From positions 1 through 33,358 of the IMG/VR virus record IMGVR_UViG_3300020470_000105: DNA of 33,358 bases. One strand, given 5' to 3'. The DNA comes from a virus. Within the stretch, counting starts at the first letter, position 1, and each line of letters begins with the position of its first letter. Below, piece by piece: positions 5,721-15,900 of this stretch. Under the pieces are notes generated by a model, which saw nothing but the letters and a program-made list of their open reading frames with translations, did no database searches and had not been told where the DNA came from. The translations under genes and the position numbers were made by a program.

Positions 5721-6406
5721 TGGGATTAGCAAAAGATATGAAAGAAGGGACTAAAAAGTCCCATTCTGCTGCGGAAAATACCAAATTTGTTGCTGGATTC
5801 CTTAGAGGTGTCTTAGATCCAGAGAAATATCGTCAATTATTGACTAATTTCTATTATGTCTATGACACAATGGAGCAAAGAATTAGAGAATCTACGGATC
5901 CTTTAGTTAATATGATCCATTATCCCGAATTAGAGCGTGTTAATTCTCTTGAAAGGGATCTTAGGTACTATTATGGTCCTAATTGGAGGGGTTTACAGAT
6001 ACCTAGTGAAGCATGTAACGCATATTGCTATAGAATTAACGAAATTGCTAATGATAATCCGTATTTGCTTATAGCACATCACTATACTCGTTATATTGGT
6101 GATCTATCAGGTGGACAGATACTAAAAGGTATTGCGGAGAATGCATTAAATCCTCCAAGAGGTGAGGGATTGCATTTTTACGACTTTGATAAAATTGATG
6201 ATGCAAAAGAATTCAAAAATGGGTATCGTGCAACATTAGACTCTCTTGATATTGATGAATCTCAAGTAAATGCTCTAATTGCTGAAGCAAACTATGCTTT
6301 TAGGTTAAATATGTACATTTTTGATGAATTGGAAGGAAATGCATCAAAATCACTCTTTAAAGTCCTTTTTGGACTACTTAAATCTAAATTATTTAAAAGA
6401 AAATGA
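5720..6406 (+). CDS. ho1: Heme oxygenase (biliverdin-producing)
   Basis: This gene encodes 228 residues, full length for the bacterial HO-1 family. The heme-ligand histidine lies in 'KKSHSAAENT' (His15), and the signature GDLSGGQ is at residues 127-133 on the distal helix, preceded by 'AHHYTRYI'. The enzyme opens heme to biliverdin IX-alpha, CO and iron using host ferredoxin. In cyanobacteria and cyanophages biliverdin feeds phycobilin synthesis. No bilin reductase (pebS, pcyA) lies in the window. The start overlaps the previous stop by one base, and the stop overlaps the next ATG by four (ATGA 6403-6406), so it is translated with its neighbours. The C-terminus (LKSKLFKRK) is basic. Assignment is firm; which bilin is made downstream cannot be told from here. 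Confidence 0.95.
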   Translation: MGLAKDMKEGTKKSHSAAENTKFVAGFLRGVLDPEKYRQLLTNFYYVYDTMEQRIRESTDPLVNMIHYPELERVNSLERDLRYYYGPNWRGLQIPSEACNAYCYRINEIANDNPYLLIAHHYTRYIGDLSGGQILKGIAENALNPPRGEGLHFYDFDKIDDAKEFKNGYRATLDSLDIDESQVNALIAEANYAFRLNMYIFDELEGNASKSLFKVLFGLLKSKLFKRK

Positions 6407-6603
6407 TTAATTTACTCGCAGCTGCTACATTAGACCTTAATGAAGCATGGAATTTGTCTTGGAGCGAAGGTATTCAATTTATATTGGTACTTGCGTTCGT
6501 TTATTGGTTAAAAGTTAAAATTGACACTAGAGCAGGACTTGGTAAGAAGAAATTGAGACAATTGAAGACTGTAATTAAAGAGGCGATTGAAGAGACGAAA
6601 TAA
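6403..6603 (+). CDS. Small single-pass membrane protein, unknown function
   Basis: This gene encodes 66 residues. Residues ~20-40 (EGIQFILVLAFVYWLKVKI) form one transmembrane helix. The C-terminal third is basic and helical (KKKLRQLKTVIKEAI), expected in the cytoplasm by the positive-inside rule. The start overlaps the heme oxygenase stop (ATGA), and its own stop shares a base with the next start (TAATG at 6601-6605). The coupling hints at joint expression with heme oxygenase and the dioxygenase-like protein, but no functional link is established. I do not recognise a family. Confidence 0.7.
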   Translation: MINLLAAATLDLNEAWNLSWSEGIQFILVLAFVYWLKVKIDTRAGLGKKKLRQLKTVIKEAIEETK

Positions 6604-7220
6604 TGAACAAGAATCTTTTAAAAGATTATCATTTAGTTTTTAAAAACTTCATATCTAGAGATGTATTAGATCCTTTATACAAGGATCTAATTTTTTGTGC
6701 TAAAGTGAAGGAAAAATACAACGAAGATCCTGAAATTTGCGGTCCAGCATATAATTATTACCAATCCCGTGCTGGACAAGAAATGTTGTGCTATTTAACA
6801 GCAAGAATATCAGATATTGCGGAAGTTCCATTATTTCCAACATATTCTTGGATTAGAAACTATCAAAAGGGATCACACCTACCAAGACATGATGATAAAC
6901 CATCATGCGAGGTTTCTGTTACAATACACGTTGGTTCTGATAAAAAATGGGATTTTGGTATTGTAGATTCTGATAATAATGAACATTTAGTCAATTTAGA
7001 TCCAGGTGATGCTGTAGTTTACTTGGGTTGTGTTGCACCTCATTGGAGAGTAGGTAAATATGAGGGTGAAAATTATTGCCAAGCATTTTTACATTATGTA
7101 CGAAGTAGAGGACCATTAAGTTATCGTACATTTGATATAAACAATTTTACCCCTGCTGAGGGTTGGAAAGAAGATTTAAGAAAAGAGTATAAAGAAGTCT
7201 TACAAAACAACGATAAATAA
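6603..7220 (+). CDS. 2-oxoglutarate/Fe(II)-dependent dioxygenase-like protein
   Basis: This gene encodes 205 residues. The double-stranded beta-helix core carries an HxD iron motif, 'LPRHDDKPSCEVSVTIH' (His96, Asp98), and a distal histidine in 'GCVAPHWRVGKY' (His147), after 'LDPGDAVVYLG' (residues 132-142). Arg149 or a nearby basic residue could hold 2-oxoglutarate. The spacing of about 50 residues between HxD and the distal His suits prolyl/lysyl hydroxylase-type members. Such genes are common in cyanophages, and their substrates are mostly unknown. The protein lies in the coupled gene chain between heme oxygenase and the SET/gp25 genes, so virion proteins or host factors are possible targets. 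Family assignment is good; substrate is unknown. Confidence 0.85.
   Translation: MNKNLLKDYHLVFKNFISRDVLDPLYKDLIFCAKVKEKYNEDPEICGPAYNYYQSRAGQEMLCYLTARISDIAEVPLFPTYSWIRNYQKGSHLPRHDDKPSCEVSVTIHVGSDKKWDFGIVDSDNNEHLVNLDPGDAVVYLGCVAPHWRVGKYEGENYCQAFLHYVRSRGPLSYRTFDINNFTPAEGWKEDLRKEYKEVLQNNDK
7212..7219 (+). promoter_or_regulatory. Candidate T4-type late promoter box
   Basis: GATAAATA matches the NATAAATA form of the late -10 box described for T4-like cyanophages (T4 itself uses TATAAATA). It lies at the end of the dioxygenase gene, overlapping its stop codon, just before the one clear gap (7221-7242) in this gene chain. A transcript starting near 7225 would cover SET, gp25, gp6 and the giant gene. 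Because it also encodes the last residues and stop, chance occurrence is possible. Confidence 0.4.
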
Positions 7221-7242
7221 TAGATAGATTCGTAATGTTATT

Positions 7243-7527
7243 GTGACTTATAGGGCATTACCTGAAGGATTGTTCATTAGAAGCAGTCCTATTGCTGGAC
7301 AAGGGATATTTTCCCGAAATATTATAAATGAGGGTACTGAACTTGGTATGTCTCATATTATAATAAATGAAGAGATTATTAGGACACCTTTGGGTGGATT
7401 CATAAACCATTCAGATTTACCAAATTGTGAGAAATATAAAATCGATAATCGGTATTATATTCGTGTAATTAGACCAATTAGCCCTATGGAAGAACTATTT
7501 TTGAAATATACCTTCTATAACGTATAA
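7243..7527 (+). CDS. SET-domain protein (putative protein-lysine methyltransferase)
   Basis: This gene encodes 94 residues, a compact SET domain. The N-terminal 'IAGQGIFSRNIINEGTELG' (residues 17-35) is the usual opening strand and turn. 'FINHSDLPNC' (53-62) is the NHSxxPNC signature that forms the S-adenosylmethionine pocket. 'EELFLKYTFYN' (83-93) supplies the closing Tyr-containing segment. The only usable start is the GTG at 7243; no in-frame ATG precedes it and no ribosome binding site is visible, though a late-promoter-like box lies 24 bases upstream. Its stop shares one base with the gp25 start (TAATG 7525-7529). The insert and post-SET regions of cellular enzymes are missing, as in other short phage SET proteins. 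The substrate is unknown. Confidence 0.85.
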   Translation: MTYRALPEGLFIRSSPIAGQGIFSRNIINEGTELGMSHIIINEEIIRTPLGGFINHSDLPNCEKYKIDNRYYIRVIRPISPMEELFLKYTFYNV

Positions 7528-7946
7528 TGGCACTAAAGCAAATAACTGGAGAAGACCTTAAGAGTTCTAGATCTTTTAAGGATATTGGTATGGCATTTAG
7601 TAGAAATGCTTCTACCGATGATGTTGGTGTCGTTAAGAACGATAATGCAATTAAACAAGCACTCAGAAATTTAATTCTAACTACTCCTGGAGAAAAACCA
7701 TTTGATCTTTTGGTTGGATGTAGGGTTCGAGAGATGTTATTTGAACCTTTAGATCCTTTTGTTGCTGACGCAATTCGAGATGAGATCATAAATACAATAG
7801 GTCAATTTGAACCTAGAGTACAACTTGTTGATGTAGCAGTCCAAGCATTTCCTGACGGAAATAAATTAGCAGTTACTGTTGAATATCAGATTGTTGGTAT
7901 ACCAATAGTAGAAACAGTTAACTTCATTTTACAGAGACCAACCTAA
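7527..7946 (+). CDS. 25: Baseplate wedge protein gp25
   Basis: This gene encodes 139 residues, close to T4 gp25 (132). Hallmarks are 'AIKQALRNLILTTPGEKPF' (41-59), the 'EP(L)DPF' turn and the conserved 'FEPRVQL' (94-100), the EPR core motif of the gp25/T6SS TssE family. In T4, gp25 sits in the inner baseplate, clamps gp6-gp53 and helps nucleate the sheath. The lysozyme-like name of the family does not imply activity. The start overlaps the SET gene stop by one base, and gp6 follows after one base, matching the T4 gene order 25-6. Confidence 0.93.
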   Translation: MALKQITGEDLKSSRSFKDIGMAFSRNASTDDVGVVKNDNAIKQALRNLILTTPGEKPFDLLVGCRVREMLFEPLDPFVADAIRDEIINTIGQFEPRVQLVDVAVQAFPDGNKLAVTVEYQIVGIPIVETVNFILQRPT

Positions 7947-7947
7947 A

Positions 7948-9975
7948 ATGCAACCGAATAATTTAACAGCATTAGATTTTGCAGATGTTAAAGCATCTAT
8001 TAAGTCATATTTAAGGACGAGATCAGAATTTACAGATTATGATTTTGAGGGTTCTGCTTTATCGTATTTGGTTGATACTTTAGCCTATAATACGTATTAT
8101 ACTGCTTTTAACGCAAATATGGCGTTAAATGAAGCATTTTTACCTTCATCAACGATTAGAGATAATGTTGTTAATGTTGCTAAACTTTTAAATTATGTTC
8201 CTCGTTCAATTATTTCTTCTAAAGCATGTATTAAGTTAGAAATACAGACAGAACAGACAAATGCATCATATCCTAGTACTCTTACTTTAAAGAAAGGTGC
8301 TGTTGCAACTGGAGGTAATTATATTTGGAATGTACTTCAAGACACTACTGTTGAGGTAAATACCACTACTGGAGTCGCTGAATTTGATAATTTGATGATA
8401 CAGGAAGGTTCTATTGTAACCTTCCAGTATGTTGTTAATACCTTTACGGGTCAAACCTATAAAGTTCCTTCAGAAGATGCTGATATCTCTACTTTAACAG
8501 TAAAAGTTAAAGCAAACGAATCTGCAACTGCGTCTGACATTTATAATAGAGTTGATACTATCACTAATTTAGCAGCAACTACTAGGGTTTATTTTCTCTC
8601 AGAAGGAGAAGATATGCGTTATGAGTTGAGATTTGGTGATGATAGTGTTGGTAGAGCAGTTAAAGATGGTGAAGTTATTGTTCTTGAATACTTAGTTACT
8701 TCTGGTTCAGAAGCAAATGAAGTTACTCAGTTCTCTTTTATTGGTAATTTTGATGATAATTTAGGTAGATCATATACTGGTGCTGATGCAATTTTGACCA
8801 TGAAACAAAGGTCACAGTTAGGTGCTGATGCTGAAACTATAGAATCTATCAAATATAATGCTCCAAGATATTATTCTTCGCAGTACAGAGCAGTTACTGC
8901 ACAAGATTATGCTGTAATAACTAAAAAAGTTTACGATAATGCAGAAGCTGTTGTTGCTTACGGTGGGGATTCTCTTACTCCTCCTGTTTATGGAAAAGTC
9001 TTTATTGCTATCAAAACCAGAACTGGTTCGCTTCTAAATGATGCTACAAAGAAAGAAGTTTCTGCTAAATTAAGAGATTATGCGATGGCATCTATTGAAC
9101 CTGTAATTATAGACCCAGATCAGGTTTATATTTACAGTAAGATTTTTGCTTTATATGATACTGGATGCGGTTCTACTACATCAGAGATAAAAACAGATAT
9201 TCAAACTGCTATTACTGATTGGGCTACTCAAACTCAAATTAACAACTTTAATTCAACTTATAGGTCACAGAATTTCACTAAAGCAATTACACTTTCTAAT
9301 AAGTGTATTAGTGATGTTTCATTACAAACAACTATTCTAAAGTATATTAATCCTAGTACAAATCAGACAAATACGTATTGTGTTTCTACTGGTGGATCAT
9401 TATACAATAGTGCTCCAAGTAATACTGATGGAACTGCTTGTAAGAAGGAACCTATCTTATTATCAGGTAATTTTAGAACCTTTGATAGACCAGGTATTGA
9501 TCAGTATTTTGAAGATGATGGTTTTGGTAATTTAAGGACTTTCTATAATACTGGTAATAAAAAGGTATTCACTAATAATGCTGCAGGTACTGTCAATTAT
9601 GATACTGGAGAAATTTGTTTTGGACCAGTTAATATCATAGGTGCTGGTAATGACGTACCATCAAGTACTAATTTAAATGTTACTGATGCTACTAGTGGCA
9701 CAGGTACTATTATAGACCTTAGTCTATTAGCAACAAATTTACAAATTCCTGTATTATTCATTCCAGCGAATAACGCCACAATTCCTGCGTCAACTCCAGG
9801 TACTATTATTAATATTGTCAATCCAGAAGTAACGGTTTCGCCAATTGGTACAGTTCCACCTGGGACAATCCCTCTAAATAGTTTGACACCAACGGTTTTC
9901 AATCAGACACCAACTCTGATCGAAGTTCCAACAATTACCAATCCTGGTACACTTACCACTTCTACTTGTTTCTAA
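7948..9975 (+). CDS. 6: Baseplate wedge protein gp6
   Basis: This gene encodes 675 residues, near the length of T4 gp6 (660). The N-terminal segment 'FADVKASIKSYLRTRSEFTD' with 'SALSYLVDTLAYNTYYTAFN' and 'NMALNEAFLPSSTIRDNVVN' is typical of the gp6/baseplate J-like family. The central part contains 'DMRYELRFGDDSVGRAV' and 'YRAVTAQDYAVITKKVY', also diagnostic. gp6 dimers join the six baseplate wedges into a ring. The last ~75 residues are rich in Pro, Thr, Asn and Ile (around TVPPGTIPLNSLTPTV), a disordered or fibrous tail not present in T4 gp6 as far as I recall. It starts 1 base after gp25 and ends 5 bases before the giant gene. Confidence 0.93.
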   Translation: MQPNNLTALDFADVKASIKSYLRTRSEFTDYDFEGSALSYLVDTLAYNTYYTAFNANMALNEAFLPSSTIRDNVVNVAKLLNYVPRSIISSKACIKLEIQTEQTNASYPSTLTLKKGAVATGGNYIWNVLQDTTVEVNTTTGVAEFDNLMIQEGSIVTFQYVVNTFTGQTYKVPSEDADISTLTVKVKANESATASDIYNRVDTITNLAATTRVYFLSEGEDMRYELRFGDDSVGRAVKDGEVIVLEYLVTSGSEANEVTQFSFIGNFDDNLGRSYTGADAILTMKQRSQLGADAETIESIKYNAPRYYSSQYRAVTAQDYAVITKKVYDNAEAVVAYGGDSLTPPVYGKVFIAIKTRTGSLLNDATKKEVSAKLRDYAMASIEPVIIDPDQVYIYSKIFALYDTGCGSTTSEIKTDIQTAITDWATQTQINNFNSTYRSQNFTKAITLSNKCISDVSLQTTILKYINPSTNQTNTYCVSTGGSLYNSAPSNTDGTACKKEPILLSGNFRTFDRPGIDQYFEDDGFGNLRTFYNTGNKKVFTNNAAGTVNYDTGEICFGPVNIIGAGNDVPSSTNLNVTDATSGTGTIIDLSLLATNLQIPVLFIPANNATIPASTPGTIINIVNPEVTVSPIGTVPPGTIPLNSLTPTVFNQTPTLIEVPTITNPGTLTTSTCF

Positions 9976-9980
9976 GTTAG

Positions 9981-12900
9981 ATGACGAATATCAATAAGGT
10001 CTCTCAAGCGATTGAATCGCAGACTCCACAGTTCATCGGGGATGATTACCCGATGTTTAATAAGTTCATTCAATATTATTATGCATCTCAGGAGAAGACT
10101 GGACTAGGGCAAAATATAATCAACAATTTCCTCCAATATCTTGATATTGATAAACTAGATATTGGAATTCTTGATGGTGCCACTAAAGTTGTAGAAGAGG
10201 TAAAGGTTACAGATGAGACGATTGTTGTAGAGAATGTTGATAGTTTTTTAGAAGAGAATGGTTCAGTTTTAATTGGTGATGAGGTAATTTATTATGAAAA
10301 GACTACTCATGCACCTAATATTGCTCTAAGTCCAGGTATTTCATATGAGCAAGTTAAATTAAAGTTTACAGGTCTTGCTAGTCCTATTAATGACTTTGAT
10401 GATACGACTAAAAGGTTTGCTCTTAAATCTCAGAATAATCCTATTGCTCCTATTTCAGCACAACATTTAATTGTTAGTGTTTATGGTAAAGTTTTTATAC
10501 CTGGAGTTGATTATACTGTAGATGGTACAGATATAGTATTTACAACTGCTCCTAGAACTAAAACTCCATCAGATGATGCTAGTTCAACATATATCACATT
10601 TTTAAGTGGTTTTATTGAAAATAATATTGTAGAGATTGATAATTTATCTAATAGTTTTGGTGAAGGTAAGAGACAATTTGCTGTTACTAGAAATGGTTCG
10701 ACATATGAACCAGTAGCAGAAGAATATATTATTGCGGTCTATGATAATCGTTTACTTACTCCAAAAGTAGATTTTTGGGTTGATGGTAACTATTTCATCT
10801 TTAAAGATGCTCCATTAAACGGTAGATATCTGTCTTTGTATGTTATTGAGGCAGCAATACCTTCATTTGGATCTGGTGCTGTAGGATATGCTCGTGTTAG
10901 TGATACTGGTACTTTAACAGGTATTTCTACAAGTGTTAATGGAACTGGATATAGATTTGAATATCCTCCTAAAGTTTCTGTTAGTTCTGAGGTAGGTAGT
11001 GGTGGTGCTGCGACTGCATTAGTTAATGGTGTTAAAAGTGTTTCCTTACTTGATGGTGGTAAAGGATATAGTTCAACTAATCCACCAGTTGTTCAAGTTC
11101 AAACTCCAACAAAAACAGGATCTACTGCAGCAACTGTTAAAGCAACCGTTACTAATGGTTCCATTACTGGTCTAGAAATCACTAATTCTGGTAGTGGGTA
11201 TACATTCACACCTAGACTTACTTTCAAGCAGCCTGGAGGTGCTAAACTAGGCACTCCAACTGTTACTAATGGTCAGATTACAGGTACTATCCCTATAACT
11301 GATGTTGGATTTGGATATACTACAGTCCCAGAGGTTTATATTGATGAACCTACAGGTACAAACCCAATTAAAGCAGCTTTAAGAGCAAATTTAACGAATG
11401 GTGAAGTTACAAGTATTAGTATATTAAATGCTGGTCAAGGATATACATCTGTTCCTAGAATTGCTATTGTTGACCCTGTTGGTGCTCAAGTTTTAGAGAC
11501 ACAAGTTGATGGTGATGGTCGTGTCATTAATATCGATCTTTTAAGTGGTGGTACTGGGTATGATGATGTTCCATCTGTTTATATTGTTGATAATAGAGTA
11601 GATGGGCAAGGAAATTATGCTGGTGGTACTGGTGCTACTGCTACTGCATCAATTTTTAATGGAAAGATTATTGATATCAATATTGGTTCCTTTGGAACTG
11701 GATATAGTTCATCTAATCCTCCTCAGATTGTAATTCAAAGTCCCCCTGCAGCAAAAGCATCTGCTGAGATTGGTTTGAATGAAGTTACTGGTTTTACAGT
11801 AAATCAGACAGGTACTGGATATCAAAAAGCATCATTTACAGGATGTGCTAGAGCAGCAAGTGGTATTGTCAAATATACTGAAAATGGTAATGCAGTATTC
11901 TCAAATGATACTATAGCAGCAACAGCAGCAGTAAATACTGCTGTTAAATGCTTAGATGCTCTTTTTGTTAAGAGATTACTTGATAAGTACACAGAACAGT
12001 TTTTACCAGATGTTCCTGAACTAGATTATAAGAAAATTGATGTTCGTAACTCTATTAAGACTATTAAGGATTTTTATACTGCAAAAGGCACATCTTTCAG
12101 TATTGCGTACCTATTTAAACTATTATATGGTGAAACTGTAAGTATTTCATATCCAAAAGATCAGATTATCAAACCTTCTGATGCTACATGGTCTATTGAC
12201 ACTATTCTTCGTGCTACATTAGTTAGTGGTAGTGCAACAAACATTAAAGATGCTTTATTAGTACAAGAAGAAGATATTGCAGACTCTAATGTAAAAGCAG
12301 CGAGTGCTTTAGTAGAAAACTATATTTCAATTAAAACATCTGAAGTAGAGATTTTTGAACTTGTATTGTCTGAAGAGACAATTACTGGTTCATTTACAGT
12401 TCCTTATAAGACTAGACTTGCTGAACCTTTATCTACAACTGATGGTATTATTACAGTTGACTCTACAATTGGTTGGCCAGAAAGGAATGGAGAGTTTATT
12501 ATTGGTTCTGGTGCTGGAGCAGAAGTTGTTCAGTATAAAGAAAAATCACTTAACCAGTTTATTGAATGTACTCGTTCTGTAAATGGTGTTGTTGAAGATT
12601 GGGATGCTGCTACTTCAGTAGCATCAAACTTTAAAGTTTACCTTAATAAGGGTACTGCACAAGAAGTTGTGATGAATATTGTTGGTATTGTTGATGCTCA
12701 ACAAACAACTTTGACAGATACTGGATCTTATTATCTACCTGGAGATAAATTAACTGTTTCTAAGTTAGGTGGTACAGGTGAAGGATCAGAATTGAAAACT
12801 TGGTTATATAACGTTAAAAAATTAATTTCAGTTACAAGTATCACCTATGGTGGTGTTAATGATCAGTCTGCTACGGTTACTTGTGCTAATCCTCATGGAT

Positions 12901-15900
12901 TGTTAGTTGGAGATCAGGTTACCATTTATGGTGCTAACCCAATCATCTATAACGGAACCTTCTTAGTTACATCTAGGGATGGTGATAATATTTTCCAATA
13001 TAATCTACCTCAACCTGCTACTGTTGTTCCACAAGGTAATATTCTTGTATCTATTGACCTTAATAAAGGTAAATCTGATAATTCTGCAGTTCTAAATGCT
13101 ATTGGTCCTTATACTACCAATGTACAAAATACTTTCTTTAATGATAATTACACTTATGTTGCTGCCACGGGTATCCCCAACTATAAGATCGGACCTTTTC
13201 CAGGATCAGCACTTCTTCCAGGAAACCAACGTAAATTAAATAGATTTCCTAAAGTACCTACTACAATATCTACAAAAAACCTTATTAATCCTGGTCCTGT
13301 TGGTACTTGGGTTAATGGTGTATCTATTTGGTCATATAAGTCAAAAACAACTAAAACATTCGGTGCAGTAACAGGTATTGCTATTAATAATGCTGGTTCT
13401 GGATATGATGCTGCTTCACCTCCAACTATCACTATTTCTGGTGGTGGAGGATCAGGTGCAACAGCTAATGTAACTGTTAATGGTTCTATCTCTGAAATCA
13501 CAGTCACTGACGGGGGTTCTGGGTATACATCTTCACCATTGGTCTCTATTGTTGGTGGTGGAGGAGCTGGAGCTGCTGCAACTGCTATTATCACTAAAGG
13601 TGTTGTTTCACGTATTTTGATTAATGCTGGTGGTTCTGGATATACTTCACAACCTTCTATTACTATTGTAGGTGGTGGCGGATCTGGAGCAACAGGAACA
13701 GCATCTGTTAGAGGTCCAATTGGTGCAATTACTGTTGATTCTGGTGGTACTTCTTACACATCTACTCCTTCTGTATCTTTAAGTTCTGGTTCTGGTGCTG
13801 TAGCACAAGCAATTGTTAATAATGGTAGAATTATATCTATCGCTATTATTTCTGCTGGTTCTGGATATACTACTGCACCCGAAGTTGGTATTCAGGGTGT
13901 TGGTTTCGGTGCTATTGCAAGAGCAACAATTGATACTGATGGTGAAAATGCTGGTAGGGTTACTGGTATTACCATTATTAATAGAGGTATTAACTACGTT
14001 CAGGGTACTACACTTGTTAATTTGACTTCTGTTGGTCAAGACGCAACATTTACACCATCAGTTTTCCAATGGACTTATAACTTACAAGCAACATCAACAC
14101 TTGATACTGCTAAGGGTGGTGTATTTGAAGGATATAATAATGAATATGGTGGTGAGTATGCTCACCTTTCAAATCCTCAAAGAATGAGGTATATTCTTGG
14201 AGATAATCTATTTGAGCAAACTGCAGGAATTATTAAAGAGCAAGATGAGCAATTAGGGCATTCTCCTATTATTGGTTGGGCATTTGATGGTAATCCAGTT
14301 TATGGACCTTATGGATTTACTGATCCAACAGATCAAACATCAAATGTTGTTAGACTTGGTACTTCATATAGATTAAAGACTAATCTTGTATATGATGCTC
14401 AAACTAATCCATATCCAGTTAGAACTTCTGGACCTTTATTGAATGAAGAAGTTGCTGGTAATTTTGTAGAAGATTATGAATATGTTTTCGGATTAGGTGA
14501 TTTAGATCAATATAATGGTCGTTTTTGTAAGACACCAGATTTCCCAGATGGTAGATATTGTTATTTTGTAACTATTGATGCTACTGAAGATGGTAATCCA
14601 GTTTTCCCATATGTTTTAGGTCCAAGTTTCAACTCTGTTGTAGATACTTGGAACTTGAGTGCTGATGCTGTACAGCAAAATATTCCTTCTGGTGTTGTAC
14701 GTTATAGAGATCCTTATGAGAATGTTGATATTGATGTTGAGAGGGTTCCAAATGCCTCTACAAACGCTCTAACTACTGAAGATGGGCAAATACTCCTATT
14801 TGAGGTAGAAGACGAAAATAGGGACGGTATAATTGATTCTGATGAGACTGCTAATCCAAGACAAATTTACGAAGAAGCACCTCTACAACTCTTTGATTAT
14901 TTCCCTAAAGTTAAGTTTGACTCCAAAGTTGATATTGAAGTTGAAACAACAACTAAATTTGAAGATGCATCTGTAACTGGATTTACAGTTGAGAACCCAG
15001 GTAAAAATTATCAGGTTAATGACCGTTTAGTATTTGATAATACAGATACTGATGGTTCTGGTGTTTCTGCTGCAATTTCTCGTATTAAGGGTGAATCAGT
15101 TGCTTCATATACATTTGAAAATATTGCAGGAAAGAATTATGGTGTATTAAAAACTACTGTACCTCATAATTTGATTACTGGTGATAGTGTGTTTGTTTCT
15201 TATACACCTATCATGCAAAATACGAACAAAACGTTTGTTGTTCGTCAATTTAGAGGTATTGAAGAAATTGTTATAGATCAGAAAGGATCTGGTTATAATG
15301 AAGAAATACCACCATCAATTCTTATTGACGGTGTTGGTACTCAAGGTCAGTTACAAGCAGTTGTTACTACTGTAGGTTCTATTGATACTGTTAATATCAT
15401 CAATTCTGGATCTGGTTATACATCTAATCCTAGAGTTATATTGAGTCATCCTCAGATATTCAAGAAAGCAGATTATTACGTTTCTAAGATTACTAATAAT
15501 AATTACGTTAAAGTTAATGATATTTTTGTTAATGATAGTAAGGAAGTATTTACTTGTGGTAAGACAAAGGATGCTTCAGGTAATGTAGTTGCATTTGTTG
15601 CTAAATTGTCTGCTACTGGTGTTAAAGAGTGGCAAAAAACACTAGAAAGTGCTTCTGGTGCAAATTATGCTGAATTTGAAAAAATCTATGTAGATGGTAA
15701 TAGTATTTGGGTAGTTGGTAATAATAGACCAAATAGTGCTTTACTTGATGCATATAATCCTGATATTATACTTTGTAAGTATACTCAGGCATCTAATGGT
15801 CTTAGTGCAACATTAAACTTCCAGAAAGCATATGCTGGTATTTCTGGTTCTACTCGTGCAGATAATGTAACTGCACTTGCCAAGTATTCTGATACTCGTT

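Noticed and set aside
9597-9902. A 101-residue minus-strand frame within the end of gp6
   Set aside because: It is a shadow of the Pro/Ile/Asn-rich gp6 C-terminus; gp6 is clearly coding here and its stop is followed immediately by the giant gene.
13181-13594. A 137-residue proline/alanine-rich open frame on the minus strand
   Set aside because: It is the reverse reading of the Gly-rich GSGY repeats (GGT/GGA becomes ACC/TCC, giving Pro- and Ser-rich text), lies wholly inside the giant gene and has no ribosome binding site or known motif.
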